64,000 nucleotides of DNA. It comes from Turnera subulata (Eukaryota; Streptophyta; Magnoliopsida; Malpighiales; Passifloraceae). This document shows positions 52,559-64,000 of this stretch, in pieces. The position numbers and the translations under genes are program-made. The notes under the pieces were generated by a model, which was not told where the DNA came from, made no database searches, and saw only the letters and a program-made list of their open reading frames with translations. Location: positions 79,342-143,341 of the forward strand of contig JAKUCV010002756.1 of NCBI GenBank assembly GCA_028386065.3, given 5' to 3'. How positions within the stretch are numbered: the stretch's first letter is position 1; the number at the start of each line of letters is the position of its first letter.

Positions 52559-55500
52559 TCATGGTGTGGGAAGATTGAGTTGCACTTCAAGACAGGAGAA
52601 ATTTCTGCGTCTCCCTTTCCCGTTAATGATTGTATTCGCGTTGGCAATTACCCCTGAAGCACTAAAAGGGAAATCTGGGTGGTGGCTATTAATCCATGAT
52701 GTAGCATGAACCAAGATAATATCAGTGATGCTGTCATGGTCTGTTGCTGAATTGTCAAAGATTCGCTTATTTCTCTCAAGCCAAATAGCCCAAAGGGCAG
52801 CATAGCCAATGATTAACCACAAAGATCTACTGCAAGGGAAAGGGGTTAAAAAGCACCACTGAAGTAGGAAAGCTTCAAGTGTTTCGGGAGAAGCCCACCT
52901 AACCCCCCACCATGCGCACAAGCTGCACCGAATCTTCCATGAAACTTCAATTAAAAAAAATAAAATCTTCCATGAAACCGAACATGACAGCAGCAGGTGG
53001 TCTCTAGTTTCGAGATGAGAATCACAAAGAGGGCATGTTGAGTCCACAAGGGAGATAATGCCACGGTGTCTAAGAGAATCCTTTGTGGGAATGCCATTAT
53101 TTAGTGCCATCCAAATCCAGCACTCGACTTTATAAGGGACAAGAGATATCCAAGGGTATGGTTTTGAACGTCTTAGTTCTGATCTCTTGTATAAGAAATC
53201 CCTGCCGTTACGAACAGAATAATTGCCATGCTTATCATCAATTCAAATGCGCTGGTCCTCAGTATCAAGATTTAGACTAACTGCCACTACAACGCGCATC
53301 ATCAATTCGAAGTCAGAAGATTCCCATTCTCTTAGGAGTCTCCTCCAATTAGAAGTCCAAGCAGGTTGGCTATTTATCATCTCAAGGCATGTCGCAACAG
53401 AAAAATACTTGTACATGGACAAGGAGAATAATCGTGGATATTTATTGATGTAAGGGCCGTTACCTGTCCAGTTGTCAGTCCAGAAGAGTACCACTGCACC
53501 ATTGCCATTCTTAATTCTTGAGCCGTCCCAAAGAGGGCACTGATACAGTCGATCGCCGTATGCAGAGGACATGATATTCCTCCAGTTGGGTGATGCCTTG
53601 TGAGAAATAAATTGAGGGGTGAGAGATGATGAACCTTCCAAGCACTTATTTGTTATTAAAGATTTCCAGTCCTTGTCACCATTCTTTGTAAAGCACCAGA
53701 TCCATTTGAATAATAGACATTGATTCATAATGTGAAGATCAATGATTCCCAAACCTTCGAGATGCTTTGGGACAGCAATCTTTCTCCAAGCTACATGACA
53801 GATTTTTCTTTTTTCCTCGACTCCACCCCATAGAAAGGATCTCATAGTTCGAATGGTTTTCTTGGCAACCGCGACGGAGAGGTGAAACAAAGACATATAA
53901 TATGTTGGAAGACCACTAAGAATTGATTTGATTAGAGTCATCGTGCCACCAAGGGATAAATGTCTTCCTTTCCAAGATTTCAATTTGCTCGTGAACTTCT
54001 TAAGCACCGGTTTCCAAGCTGAAACCTTTCTCATGTTGGCTCCGAGGGGGAATCCAAGATATTTAAATGGGAGATTTTCAGCTTTACAATGAAGCATACC
54101 CGCAATATGTTCAACCTCGTATTGTTTGATGCCGACCTCGATGACACTGCTTTTTGAGAAATTGATGCTCAGCCCGTATAGAACTTCAAACACACGGAGA
54201 CAACGCTTTAGGTTGAGGAGTGATTGTGTGTCAGGCGGGGAAAACATAATTGTGTCATGCGTATTCTAAGATTGAGAAAGGTAGATTTTGCACAGAAACT
54301 GGACGGATCAAGTCGAGAGTGCGGGCTTGGAACAAAATTGAGGCTAGTCCCTCTGCCGCTATATTGAAAAGGAATGGAGAAAGTGGGTCACCCTGTTTGA
54401 GGCCTTTCTCGGGCGAAAATTCAGCCGACGGGGACCCATTAAGCAGAATAGCTTCACGGGAGGAGGAGATGCATTCGAAAATACATCCTCGCCATTTCTC
54501 GCAGAAGCCCATAGCTTCCAAAACTTGGATTAAATATTGCCAATCCACCGAGTCGAAAGCTTTCTTAAAATCGACCTTCCACAAAATTTTCTTTTGTTTT
54601 CTTTTCTTTAAGTCACCCACAATCTCGTTAGCAATAAGAGCACTATCCATAATACTCCTTCCTTCAACGAAGGCTGACTGTTGGTTCCCAATTGTCTGCG
54701 GCATGATAGATTTCAGCCTCAAAGAAAGGATTTTTGCGACAATCTTGTATATCCCATTGACTAGAGTGATGGGTCTGTATTCATCAAGGGAAGCAGCCCT
54801 AGATTTTTTGGCAATGAGGGTTATGAAGGCGGTGTTAGCACCCTTAGGAAGTCTGCCCTTTTCTTGAAATTGCAACAAAATATCAAACAGGTCAGATTTA
54901 ATAAGATGCCAACATCTCTTGTAGAAAGAGAAATTGAAGCCGTCGGGACCAGGAGCCTTAGAGCTGTCACACCTCCAAATAGCCCCTTTCAGTTCATCCA
55001 TGGTGAAAGGCTTCACTAAATCAGTAGCAGACTCAGCATTTAGGCGACGAAATTGCAAGGAGCCAATGTAAGGTCGAGAAGCGTTCTGGCAGCTATAGAG
55101 AATGGCAAAATAATTCCTGCATTCAGATTTCACTTCTTCCGGATCATGGAGCCGTCTATCGTTGACATGAATTTGATCAATCCGATTTTTTCTGCCTCTG
55201 TTGCATGCCGACAAGTGGAAAAATTTGGTGTTCCGATCGCCAAGTCTACACCAGTTTAACCTTGCCCTCTGCCGCCAAAAGTTCTCGTATTGTCTAGTTT
55301 TCACCTCCAAATCTGCTTTTAAGTTGTACCAAGATTTAGTTTCAACCGTAGATAGGGGTCAATAATCAGCGTCCTTATCCAGAGTATCTATCTTGGACTG
55401 GATTTGCTCAATATTAGACTTCAAGTTCCCGAAGACATCTCTGTTCCAATGAGAGAGGAGGCGACGTAGCATACTTAACCTCTTCAAAAAATTGAAGCGA

Positions 55501-56306
55501 CCAGGGAAAGATTCACATGCCGTAGCCCACATACCAGAAATAATCTCCAAAAAATTATGGTGCTCCCACCAAGCATTTATGAATCTGAAGGGACGACAGC
55601 CCCTTGAGTATTGGTCCTGTGATAATAAAATGGGGCAGTGATTCGAATTCAATTTCCTGCCAGATTTTAGAAATAATCCCGGAAACCATAAGCTCCACTC
55701 GCCTTCAGCAAACATTGTGTCTATCTTACTCGCAGAAGAAGAATTACTCCATGTAAACTGCCTATCAAACAATCGAAATTCAATCAAGTTTACCCTCTGT
55801 AGGAAATTGTTAAAAGCTGCAGCCCCTCTCCTGAGAATTCGCCCACTCTTGCGATCAGAAGGCACAAGAGTTTCGTTAAAATTGCCGCGAATTAACCAAG
55901 GAGAGCAGAAATCATCCTTTAAAGAGGAAAAATTATGGAACATATGGATACGAGCCTCCAAATTAGTATCACCATAAACTCCGCAGAATGTGACTTTGTG
56001 ATTGTCAGGCAAGATGATACCCTCCGTCATGATCCAGTGATCATGCCGGACAGTTCTTTCCATTTTGAAGAAATTAATATCCCAGATTAAAATCAAGCCA
56101 CCAGCTCTGCCACAGGAATCAACAGCCACATACTCCACATTACCCGGACCCCAAAGTTTGTGACAGAGGAATCTATCCACACTAGGGCATTTAGTTTTGC
56201 ATAGAAAAGCCAAGTTCACATTATTTCTTTGAATAAAGTCACGCACCTGGGCCTGTTTGGAACCAGAGCAGGCACCACGAACATTCCATGATAGGATATT
56301 GATCAT
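52559..56306 (-). pseudogene. LINE ORF2 relic (endonuclease, RT, zf-RVT)
   Basis: From the ATG at 56306 (MINILSWNVRG) the endonuclease is open to 55359. Its catalytic positions are altered: Glu to Lys in FLCKTKC, Asp to Asn in RGNFNE and Asp to Asn in NSNHCPI. All three fit G-to-A changes when compared with the intact copy. RT is open at 55310-54255 (KAPGPDGF, VDFKKAFDSVDW, GLKQGDPLSP), and after a frameshift at the active-site region continues at 54247-53243. zf-RVT (CPLCDSHLETRDHLLLSC) is at 53110-52559. The last piece carries an in-frame 33-nt duplication-insertion at 52946-52978. Confidence 0.9.
52946..52963. repeat. 18-nt insert flanked by a 15-bp duplication
   Basis: TTCAATTAAAAAAAATAA lies between perfect copies of AATCTTCCATGAAAC (52931-52945 and 52964-52978). 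This has the form of a tail-only retroposition, but without the TTAGCAT signature. It lies in the older LINE's ORF2 and keeps the frame. Confidence 0.7.
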
Positions 56307-56342
56307 AAAAGTGACAGAAAACACGTTGAGGCTGCAAGAGCA

Positions 56343-58572
56343 TCAAATCTCGGCCCGAGATTTCGCCCAATCGAATCCTTCATTCATTATCATCTCCTCA
56401 ACAGTGATGTCAGTAGCTTCGTGGCAGTGGGCGTGATCCCATCCAATGGCATCGCCTAATTCAGTTGTAGTATGGGCTAAAATGGCGCTAAAAGAAACTG
56501 GCACCAAGTCCATGTCTTCAATTGCTTTCTCGTTGCTCTTGTTCATCCTTTGAATCGTGGAGTTAGTCTCTAGCTGGTGACTCTCTGGTGTTGAGATCAT
56601 GCTTCCCCTCTTGTTGATGAATTTGGTTTTATTGCGCCTCTCTAAGTTCATGTTTTGCAAAACCTCCATAACTCTTTTCTCAACGACTTGATTGAATGAC
56701 AAGTAGTTGTTGGTGCTAAAAGGGAAGGACCGATGGCTATTTTGGATGGATAGGGGAGTGATTCTCAACACAGAGCTGGAGGATGTGCAATCTTCAAGAG
56801 GGGGGGATATCACAGGGTATGGGTTCTGAGTGGGCTGGATGGGGGTTGAATATGATGAAGGGGAGTTTGGGTATGGGGCTAAAGGGAGGGATAGGTGGTG
56901 GTCAGATTTTGGCCCAAGGTTGGGGGCTGAGTTTAAATGGAAAAAGCCCAAGGAATGAGAAAATAATATTGGAGTGGGGCCTTGAGAAACTAGGCTGGTT
57001 GGGGTAGGTAATTGGTTTGAAGTGTTTATGGCTGTGGATGTGATAGGGTGGGGAGATAGCGATAAGTCCGCGTGCATGGACAGTACAGAAGGAATATAAT
57101 CTGGGGACTGTGCAGGTGACAGAAGAGGCAGCTCATGTGCTTGGTGTAACTTTTCTACTATTGGGTGTAATTCAAAAGGATCCTCGGATACAAGGGAGAC
57201 TTTGATGGCGTGCTGGTCATGGGCGGCTAGGATGTCAGGAGGTGTGGGCTGGGGATCGAAGACAAGGGTGCATCGGTGACTTGAGATTGTTGCCAAAATC
57301 AAGGCCGAAATCCGGCGAAATGTGATGGTTCTTAGTGTTGGGGATGCGGTATGATCGACTCCAGTCCAGAGGATCAAATTGTGATTCGAACATGGCAATC
57401 TTGAACTTATTGTTTCCATATTTCACAAAGAGAGTCTTGTGAATCCAGTCACAATTTTCAGTGAGGATCAGAATTTCTGTAACATCCATTCTATTCCTCA
57501 ATCTAGACTTCTCGCTCCAATCTACCATTGCACCAACACTCGACATAATGAGACTGAAGAAATCTTCGTTCCATGCATTGGGTGGGACACCCTTCACCAA
57601 CATCCAGCAGAGTCTATTATGGGAAGTGTCACCCTCTTTCCAAGCCCTAAACGTTGCACAGTGCTGAGAAAATATTGTCGCTTTGCTTGTTACCATGTCA
57701 TTTAAGACGTCCGCAGATTGAAACAAGAATAGAAAAGAGACACCACCAAAGGGGATGACTTTGTCAACTGAACAGTTCTTGAAGGAGAAGAGTTCTTGGA
57801 CCTCGTCCAATGGCATTGGGGATTTGAGGACGCCGAAAGCACATCTGTGGAGCCAATCCAGTGATGTATTCTTGGGGATGTATGAAGTCTTTGGATTCCT
57901 ATATGGATTTGGAATCCCATCGACATTAGAAGACGAGTTTATGTGCCTCTCACTCGCCGGTTTCACTACGTCAACGAAGGAGCGATCGTCATAAAGAAGA
58001 ATGTTAGCAGATTTGGATCTAGCTCGGCGTTTGGGAGGAGTATCAAAGGCATCAGTGTTTGCACGTCCTTTGGCAATGTCAGCTACTAGTCTTTCTCCGT
58101 CAACATGCATTGAGTTAATGCACTGGAGAACATATTGAATCTGTATATTATTTTTGAATCGAATGAAAGCGTAGCGCTTGCCTCTGCTGTTCAGTTTCTT
58201 AGGGATGAACACATCCAAGACTTCACCATACTTGGACATAACAAGCTTGATGTCCATGGGGATCCATCTGCTAGGCAGGTTTGCGACGTACACGCTAAGA
58301 GCTTCGTTGTTGTCCAAGGCCCGCTGAATGGTCTTGCGATTCCATCTGGAAAAGTAGGTGGGTTTAGATGTGTTTGGTTTAGGATTCACTGATTGGGTAG
58401 GAGCTGGGTTCAGGTTTGAGTGATTGAGGAAAGTTGCATTGGAGTGGGTGGTTGATGTCTTGAGAGCCGGAGGTGAGTAGGATGGTTTGGGCTGGGTGTT
58501 TGAAGATGTGGTTGCTGCCGCTGGGATAAGGTGGTTGTACGATGGGTATCTGCCTGGAAGACCAGAAGACAT
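56343..58572 (-). pseudogene. LINE ORF1 relic with RRM
   Basis: ATG at 58572 (MSSGLPGRYPS) matches the intact ORF1. The RRM shows LSVYVANLPSRW and RYAFIRFKNN (about 58320-58130), and the DUF4283-like region shows SLDWLHRCAFGVLKSPMP, then LCWMLVKG. The frame breaks near 57235-57420 and continues to 56343 with the C-terminal motif GWD ... EGFDWAKSRAEI. One frameshift is apparent. Confidence 0.88.
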
Positions 58573-58641
58573 GGGATTGGAGAAGAGAGGAAGTTGTCGT
58601 GAGGGCAGAAGCTGAAGCTGAAGCTGCAAACCATCAGGTTT

Positions 58642-58984
58642 ATGAGACTGAAGAATGGTATTTGTTAATTCCCAGTCGTGAACTAAGATGGCGCACTAGT
58701 TTTTTTTTTATCCTAAAGCTTTTAAAATAGTTGAACTATGTGAGATATAGGAAATTCCTAAAGAATTATTGTAGTAGTGCGTGCGTGTACTAATAATATA
58801 TGGATCACAGTGTAAACAGATTGTGGAAGATGGCTGTGACTAAGTTCTCTTGATGTAGAACTTCTAACTCCATACTCAAAATCAAAGAAAAGGCAACATT
58901 ATAGGTAGCCTGTGCATACAGTACACCCAATGAAACGATGAGCATTATTAAAATTTAAAAAAATGTATGAGAATTATGGAACAT
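58642..58984. other. Intergenic, no gene seen
   Basis: Non-coding AT-rich sequence. The T-run at 58698-58707 with ATCCTAAAG looks like a degraded LINE tail but no duplicated flank was found. Confidence 0.4.
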
Positions 58985-60077
58985 TTAGGAGGACTTCTTA
59001 ACACTCAGAACTGTTAAGGATTTTCCAAGTGCACCGTCCTTGAGTGAGAGAAGACTTGGAGTGTAGGAAATCACGGACAACTCCTGGTTACAATAAATCT
59101 TCAACTCTTTATTACTCCTCTCCTTGTTCTTGATATTATGCCAAACCAGAATCCTCAAATCTTCTGCGGCACACCACATGATGTTCTTCTTCTTCTTCTC
59201 TTCACCATCATCATCTTCCTCGTGGATGGGGTATTCAAATTGTATAACTTGATGATCTTGTATTGGCCAACTTTGCATCGAAGAACTTGGGACATGAAGT
59301 AGCTTTCCACTCCATACTCCTTCATAGACCATACCTCAAAACCACTATTAATATATGTCCTGATGAAACCAATCAAATCACCACTCACATATAAATTAGA
59401 ATCACACTCAAACAATTCAACATCATCAGGAGGTACTAGTGGTGGTGGTTCTGGGATAATAAAACGAAAGGATTCATCCTCAATATCAAAAGCACATATG
59501 CTCCATTTGGCACTAATAGAACAAAGCCACTGAAGAGCACCATTCAGGGAGATGTCGGGAACGTAGCTTATCGGGACATCTTCGTCAATATCTCTCTACA
59601 AATTCGTTCCAATTGTGGAAATTGTGGTCTTTGTCGTCTTGTCCAAAAAAAGCAACCATAATCTTATACATATCACTTGAAGGGCAATAGAAAACCGAAT
59701 ATAGCGGAACATATATTCTCCATAACTTTGGGGATTTTTCGGCCCTTGATTCTCCACGTATTCTCCAGTGATGGGATTACACACACAAAATCTGCAAACC
59801 AAGTCCCCTATATCTGTAACTAGACAAGGCAGGCCATTGCAACAGCTTACAAAACTCCCTTGTGCTATTGGGAGGTCAAATTTCACCTCTAAATCTTTAG
59901 TGTTGGAAGGTAGCCCATGCTCGTTAATGACACCCAAATCAAGCAAGTAAAATTATTTTAGCTTTAATGTTCTGAATAGTGGCCAGCCGGCTACAGCTAG
60001 GTAGAGCAAGAGAAATTGTTGCGCCCTGGTTTGGTGAAGCTGTGCAAAATAAGGATAGCTAGTGAGCATTTGAAACC
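58985..60077 (-). pseudogene. F-box gene D (FBA type), 5' end lost to a LINE
   Basis: Third FBA-type paralog. The sequence starts at the end of the F-box (WFQMLTSYPYFAQLH, about 60075), so the upstream part including the ATG is missing or lies beyond the LINE that begins at 60076. The FBA region is recognisable (INEHGLPSNTKDLEVKFDLP; CVCNPITGEYVE; FDIEDESFRFIIPEPP) but broken by a stop near 59953 and frameshifts near 59690 and 59596. The C-terminal part (NIMWCAAEDLRILVWHNIKN ... LLSLKDGALGK) stays open to 58985 and shows what F-box gene C lost after its TAG. Confidence 0.85.
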
Positions 60078-62431
60078 ATGCAACCCTTACCTTCCTCACC
60101 CTTCTCCCCATGGCAGCCACCGCCACCACCCCTACCATACTTCCCTATCTCACCGGGCCTCCCTAACCTACCTCAACCACATCGTACCGTTCAACCATAT
60201 CCCCTCCCTCAACATCCTCCCTCAGTACCCACATTCAATGTCCGCCCTCCAACACATAGAACGACCAATAACCATGCACCATTCTCCCTATCCCCTCCTC
60301 CAATCCCCCGAACCGCACAGCTGTCACCCATCTCCTCCCTACCTCGGGCACTAACCTCCTTCAAAACACTCAAAAATCCTATCCTAGCCCCTGTCCTAAC
60401 CTTCCACCAAGACCACAACATTTTTCTAGATGGAGTCGCAAGCAACTGCAAAATATCACTGATAACTAGAAAGTAACCAACCTCTATATCGACAACCTAC
60501 CCTCTCAATGGACAGCAATCGAGCTCCATATCATCCTCTCAAAATTTGGAGAAGTCATTGATGTCTACATCCCCGCGAAATGCACAAAAAACGGCAAGCG
60601 CTTTGGTTTTGTGAGATTTAGAGCATGCACTGACAATCAAAGGTTGATCTCCTCCATCAACCAAATAAAAGTTGGAAATGGCTCACTGCAAGCAATCTTC
60701 GCTAGCGATCGTGCCCAGCCCCGGCTTAGCCCTACCACCACTACTAATACCCACCACCACCACATACCCACCCCTATCCACCCCTCAAAATCCTTTGCTG
60801 ACAGTGTTAAAGGTGCAACTATCCCTAACCCAAAAGACCAAAAAACCCAACCTGATAAGGCTCATATCTCCTTCTCCCCTCTCAAGTGCGAAACGGAGTG
60901 GCTATCTAGCTGTGCTTTCGGCGTTCTTGCTGAACCAATTGCCCACCATTTAGTCCTCCAATCATTCCTCAAGAACGGGCACAATGTCACAGTTAGCGAA
61001 CTGGGGGGACGCCATCCTCATTCAATTCCCCTCCCCCAATACCATGTCTGCTTTTCTAGCAGCCAACTATGACTGGGTGAATAACATATTTGATCTTTTG
61101 CGACCATGGAAAGTGAACGACGGCCCTTCCAATCGCAAAGTCTGGATTAGGGCAAAGGGCATCCCCTTACATGCTTGGTCCAACGGTTTCTTTCATATAC
61201 TTGTCTCAACATTCGGCTCCCTTATTTCCATCGCACCTGAGACAGAAAACAAAACTAAACTAGACTTCGCTTTCCTTCAGATCATCACCACAGTCTCTAA
61301 ATCTATCTCTTGGGATATCTCGGCCACCATTGATGGCTCGACCTTCCAAATTGTCATCGAGGAACATCAACAACCTATAGCCAGCCCTATCGCTCCATTT
61401 CACTCAAACATCTCCTTTCATTCAAGCTTAAACACAATCAGTAAAACCCCATCTTCTAAACCATCAAATTCCCACCCATCACCGTCCTGCTCCGCCGCTC
61501 ACAGTGGTACACCTGCCGCCTCCTCTGGCCTGAAATCCTCTGACCCGTTTAAGTTAATGCCAATTATTGAAAATTCAAATCAACCGGAGAATTGCCGCGC
61601 ATGCCCCAAAGTTCTCACGTCCCAAAGTGGCTTGGCTCTCGCCTCGTGCAACGATACTCCCTCAGGCACGCCTATTCCCACGCCAGCACGCCTATTCCTC
61701 AATTCCTCAACTGACTCCAGCTCCCCCTATTCCCAAGACAGCACGCCTGACTCTTCTTCCCCACCCTCCGGGCTATCATCCCCAATCCCCGTCATTTCTT
61801 TTAATAACTCAGACCCCTGTCCTACCAACTTCAAGCCCACTACCTCCCTCATCAAAAGTGCCCAATCCCTTCCAGCCCTCCACATTTACGGCTTTAGTTC
61901 ACAGCCTAAGTCCAACCACCCCTCCACCTCTCCACCCCCTACGATCCAACCTACCATCTCAGCTTACAGCCCATCCCTCCCCACCCCGGCCCACAACCCC
62001 TATAACTTAAGCCCAAAGCCAGATCCCCCTCATAACTCATGCCCTTCGTCCAGCTCGTACTCCCCCCCTTCATTAGACAGTAACCTCTCACCAACCACTC
62101 GTTCCAACCTTATTCTCCAAAACTTGGAAATGACAGTAAAAGGAAAGAGAATCACCACTCGTAAAAAGGAGAATTTAGATAGGCTACCCATCTGTATCCC
62201 ATCCGCTTCCTCCTCAGAATAACCTCCAAAACTGACCCTTACGCCACCCCCTCTGGCTCCTCTGATGTTCCTAACTCTGTCTCGTTTTGTAGTGACGAAG
62301 CCGACCTTACCCTACAGGTTGGAAATTCTCTAGGCTGGGACTGCTCCAATAACCTTACAAGGACTAGAGAAGAGGCAATCGCCCTCATTCAAAAAGAGGG
62401 GTTCGACTGGTGCTCCTCTCGTACAGCTTGA
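60076..62431 (+). pseudogene. LINE ORF1 relic with RRM
   Basis: A Pro-rich N-terminus (60076-60476) is followed, after a frameshift, by the RRM (TNLYIDNLPSQW, RFGFVRFRA, 60478-60640). The DUF4283-like region shows SSCAFGVLAEP and, in another frame from 60984, LLRPWKVNDG and RKVWIRAKG. The long Ser/Pro linker is open to 62222. The conserved end GWDCSN ... EGFDWCSSRTA lies in a third frame and stops at 62431. At least three frameshifts. Confidence 0.85.
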
Positions 62432-62475
62432 CAGGTTCCTCCTTCTAACTCCTCTAGTGCTCTGCTCCTCTTATC

Positions 62476-63539
62476 ATGTTTAGTTTTGTGTCTTGGAACT
62501 TGAGGGGTGCAAATTCGGCATCCAAACAACACCATGTCAAAGAATTATCCCGTAAACATTCTGCTAACTTCATCTTCATATGTGAATCTAAAATCTCAAA
62601 CTTCACTACAAATCTCTGTCGAAACTTTTGTGATTTCCCTAATTTTGATTTTGTTGTGGTTAACTCAGTTAGTTGTTCTGGAGGTTTGTTTTTATTGTGG
62701 AACACAGATAATTTTTGTTGTCGCAAGTCCGTTTCTTGCCAGAATTGGATCCTTCTGGAGGGTTCTTTTTCCCCAGGAAATATCGATGTGTGTATTTGCT
62801 GCCTTTATGGTTCCTCTGATGTTGATGATCGTATCTCTATGTGGTCTGATCTTGTCAACTTGAAATCCAATTACAAGCCCCCATGGCTCGTAATCGGGGA
62901 CTTCAACGAAATCCTGAGACCAACTGATCGCAAGAGTGGCAGAATATCCAACACAGGATGCAACGCTCTTCGAAGCTTTATGAACTCACTCCACCTATTT
63001 GAATTCAACTTGATTGATTGATATTTCACATGGGCTAACTCTCTGTCTGCCAGTAGGATCGACAGGGCGATGGCTGAGGCAGAATGGGTCACTCTTTTTC
63101 CCTCCATCAGCCTCAAATCAGGCTTTAGGAACTCTTCAGACCATTGGCCACTCATTTTGGCCCAGGACAGTGTCGACTGGGGTTTTAAGCCCTTTAGAGC
63201 CCTATCTGCCTGGTGGTCCCACCCCGAATTTGAGTCCGAAATTAAGGCAATGTGGCAGAAAATTGAAATTCAGATCCCGGGTAGATTTAGTTTATTAAAG
63301 AGAATAAGTCTCCTCCGGAAAGAGCTCTCCTTGTGCAACAGGATTGTTTTCGGTAACTCTGACTCCTTAGTTACACAACTGCAGTAGGACATCGAAACAA
63401 TAGAGCTAGTGGCCGAAACTAGATCACTTCTCCCGCACGAAACCGAGGAGCTCTTAAAGAAGAAAGACGAATTCAGACGTAAATCAAAACTGAAGGAAAT
63501 CAACTGGAAGCAAAAATCCCGCATTCAGTGGCTCAGACT
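62476..63539 (+). pseudogene. LINE ORF2 relic, endonuclease part
   Basis: ATG at 62476 (MFSFVSWNLRG). Endonuclease residues are intact (FICESK with Glu, GDFNE, SSDHWP), but two nonsense codons interrupt the frame: TGA at about 63019, where the family has Arg, and TAG at about 63385. Both fit C-to-T changes (CGA to TGA, CAG to TAG). The frame then continues to WKQKSRIQWLRL at 63539, where the Copia LTR begins. RT is missing from the window. Confidence 0.88.
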
Positions 63540-64000
63540 GTAAGTATCCGGTTCATGCAATTGACAATCAAAAGCACAAAATACAACATGTATGTGCAGC
63601 GGAAATACCGGATACACAAGGAGGATCCATGTGAAGGGAGCTAAACCGAATAACAATTTTTCATACCTGTAATGGTTGAGGTCGTTCACCCAACTGTAGA
63701 ACCGAATCAGTTAGAGCCAAAAAAAAGCCTCGCCCCTCTACGGTATCCACACGAACCGCTGTAACCGGAAGAAGAACGTCTCACGATCTTCAACCCGAGC
63801 TCTCCCGAACTGGTGTGCTAGCAACAGGTTTCCGGGAGCTTTTGTGTGTGGTGTTTTTCTCTCAATTTTCAGACCACTCAAGAACTCTTCTCAAGCTCTG
63901 AAAATTCTCTCAAGAACAAGTGTGTGTGAGGAAGAAGATGAGCAATAGTGATCTGATCACTCAACCCCCAAAGGCATAATGCATTAGTGGAGTTAATGGC
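63540..64000 (-). mobile_element. Copia LTR, partial, related to Copia 1
   Basis: Minus-strand LTR whose end reads GGATACTTACA. On that strand it also contains TTTCCGCTGC, GGATCCTCC, GTGTGGATACCGTAGAGG and GATCGTGAGACG in the same order as the Copia 1 LTR (16930-17176). It runs past the window end, so whether it is a solo LTR is unknown. Confidence 0.82.

Larger units (their letters stand above)
52351..58628 (-). mobile_element. Near full-length LINE with dead endonuclease
   Basis: A 6.3 kb minus-strand L1 LINE with poly(A) and TTAGCAT end at 52351-52371. A 13-bp TSD AACCATCAGGTTT (52341-52353 and 58629-58641) flanks it. ORF1 (58572-56343) and ORF2 (56306-52559) lie in the same layout as the intact LINE at 346-6525, with a 36-bp spacer. 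A handful of frameshifts and stops plus changed endonuclease residues make it inactive. Confidence 0.93.
60076..63539 (+). mobile_element. LINE cut by a Copia LTR
   Basis: L1 LINE with an ORF1 relic and the first third of ORF2. It begins at or near an ATG at 60076 (MQPLPSSPFSPWQP), directly against F-box pseudogene D, and is interrupted at 63540 by an LTR. Confidence 0.85.

Noticed and set aside
58698..58715. Another LINE tail-only insertion
   Set aside because: The T-run is followed by ATCCTAAAG rather than ATGCTAA, and no flanking direct repeat was found.
1..64000. tRNA and rRNA genes
   Set aside because: No cloverleaf-like or rRNA-like sequence was noticed on either strand by eye; a covariance-model scan was not possible.

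Overview
This window is gene-poor, repeat-rich nuclear DNA from a flowering plant, most likely a eudicot. The evidence is plant-type F-box genes, L1 LINEs whose ORF1 carries an RRM and a DUF4283-like region, Ty1/Copia and Ty3/Gypsy LTR retrotransposons, TRIMs, and Mutator-like TIR elements with 9-11 bp target-site duplications (TSDs). All calls come from reading the sequence and the translations; no database search was run.

Layout. 1-6525: a LINE with both ORFs open (441-2618 and 2661-6353), a candidate for recent or present mobility. 6526-7562 plus 17177-17610: one minus-strand Gypsy relic, split by a 9.6 kb Copia element (7563-17176, TSD GAAAC). 17611-31490: a duplicated FBD/LRR-type F-box locus. 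One copy is apparently intact (two exons, 18312-19624), one is broken and split by a second Copia element (24831-30182, TSD GTGAT), and fragments of others remain. 31490-33190: no gene. 33200-44640: a minus-strand LINE split by a SIRE-like LTR element (34827-43350, TSD AACCG). That element holds a chimeric endonuclease ORF, which is itself split by a 1.8 kb Pack-MULE (37209-39015, TSD CTTATAGCT) carrying a piece of a trihelix transcription-factor gene. 45028-60077: three minus-strand FBA-type F-box genes or pseudogenes separated by LINE pieces, two TRIMs, a foldback TIR element and a 6.3 kb LINE. 60076-64000: another LINE cut by a Copia LTR that runs off the window.

The most unusual signal is a palindromic 12-mer, AACATCGATGTT, present in about 60 copies in the non-coding parts of two different Copia families. 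Copies come in pairs with starts 20-21 bp apart (range 19-22), and successive pairs lie close to multiples of 10.5 bp (42, 50-54, 63-66, 72-76). Each pair can also fold in RNA as a 12-bp stem with an 8-9 nt loop. I know of no named element with this structure. An assembly gap falls on one such array and appears to be about 575 bp too short. A second notable signal is a group of insertions consisting only of about 16-21 nt of LINE 3' tail, flanked by 10-18 bp TSDs; two have empty sites in a paralogous copy of the locus.

Functionally, only the F-box gene at 18312-19624 looks like a working host gene. The gene at 45028-46093 needs one frameshift checked. The remaining coding sequence belongs to mobile elements or their relics.
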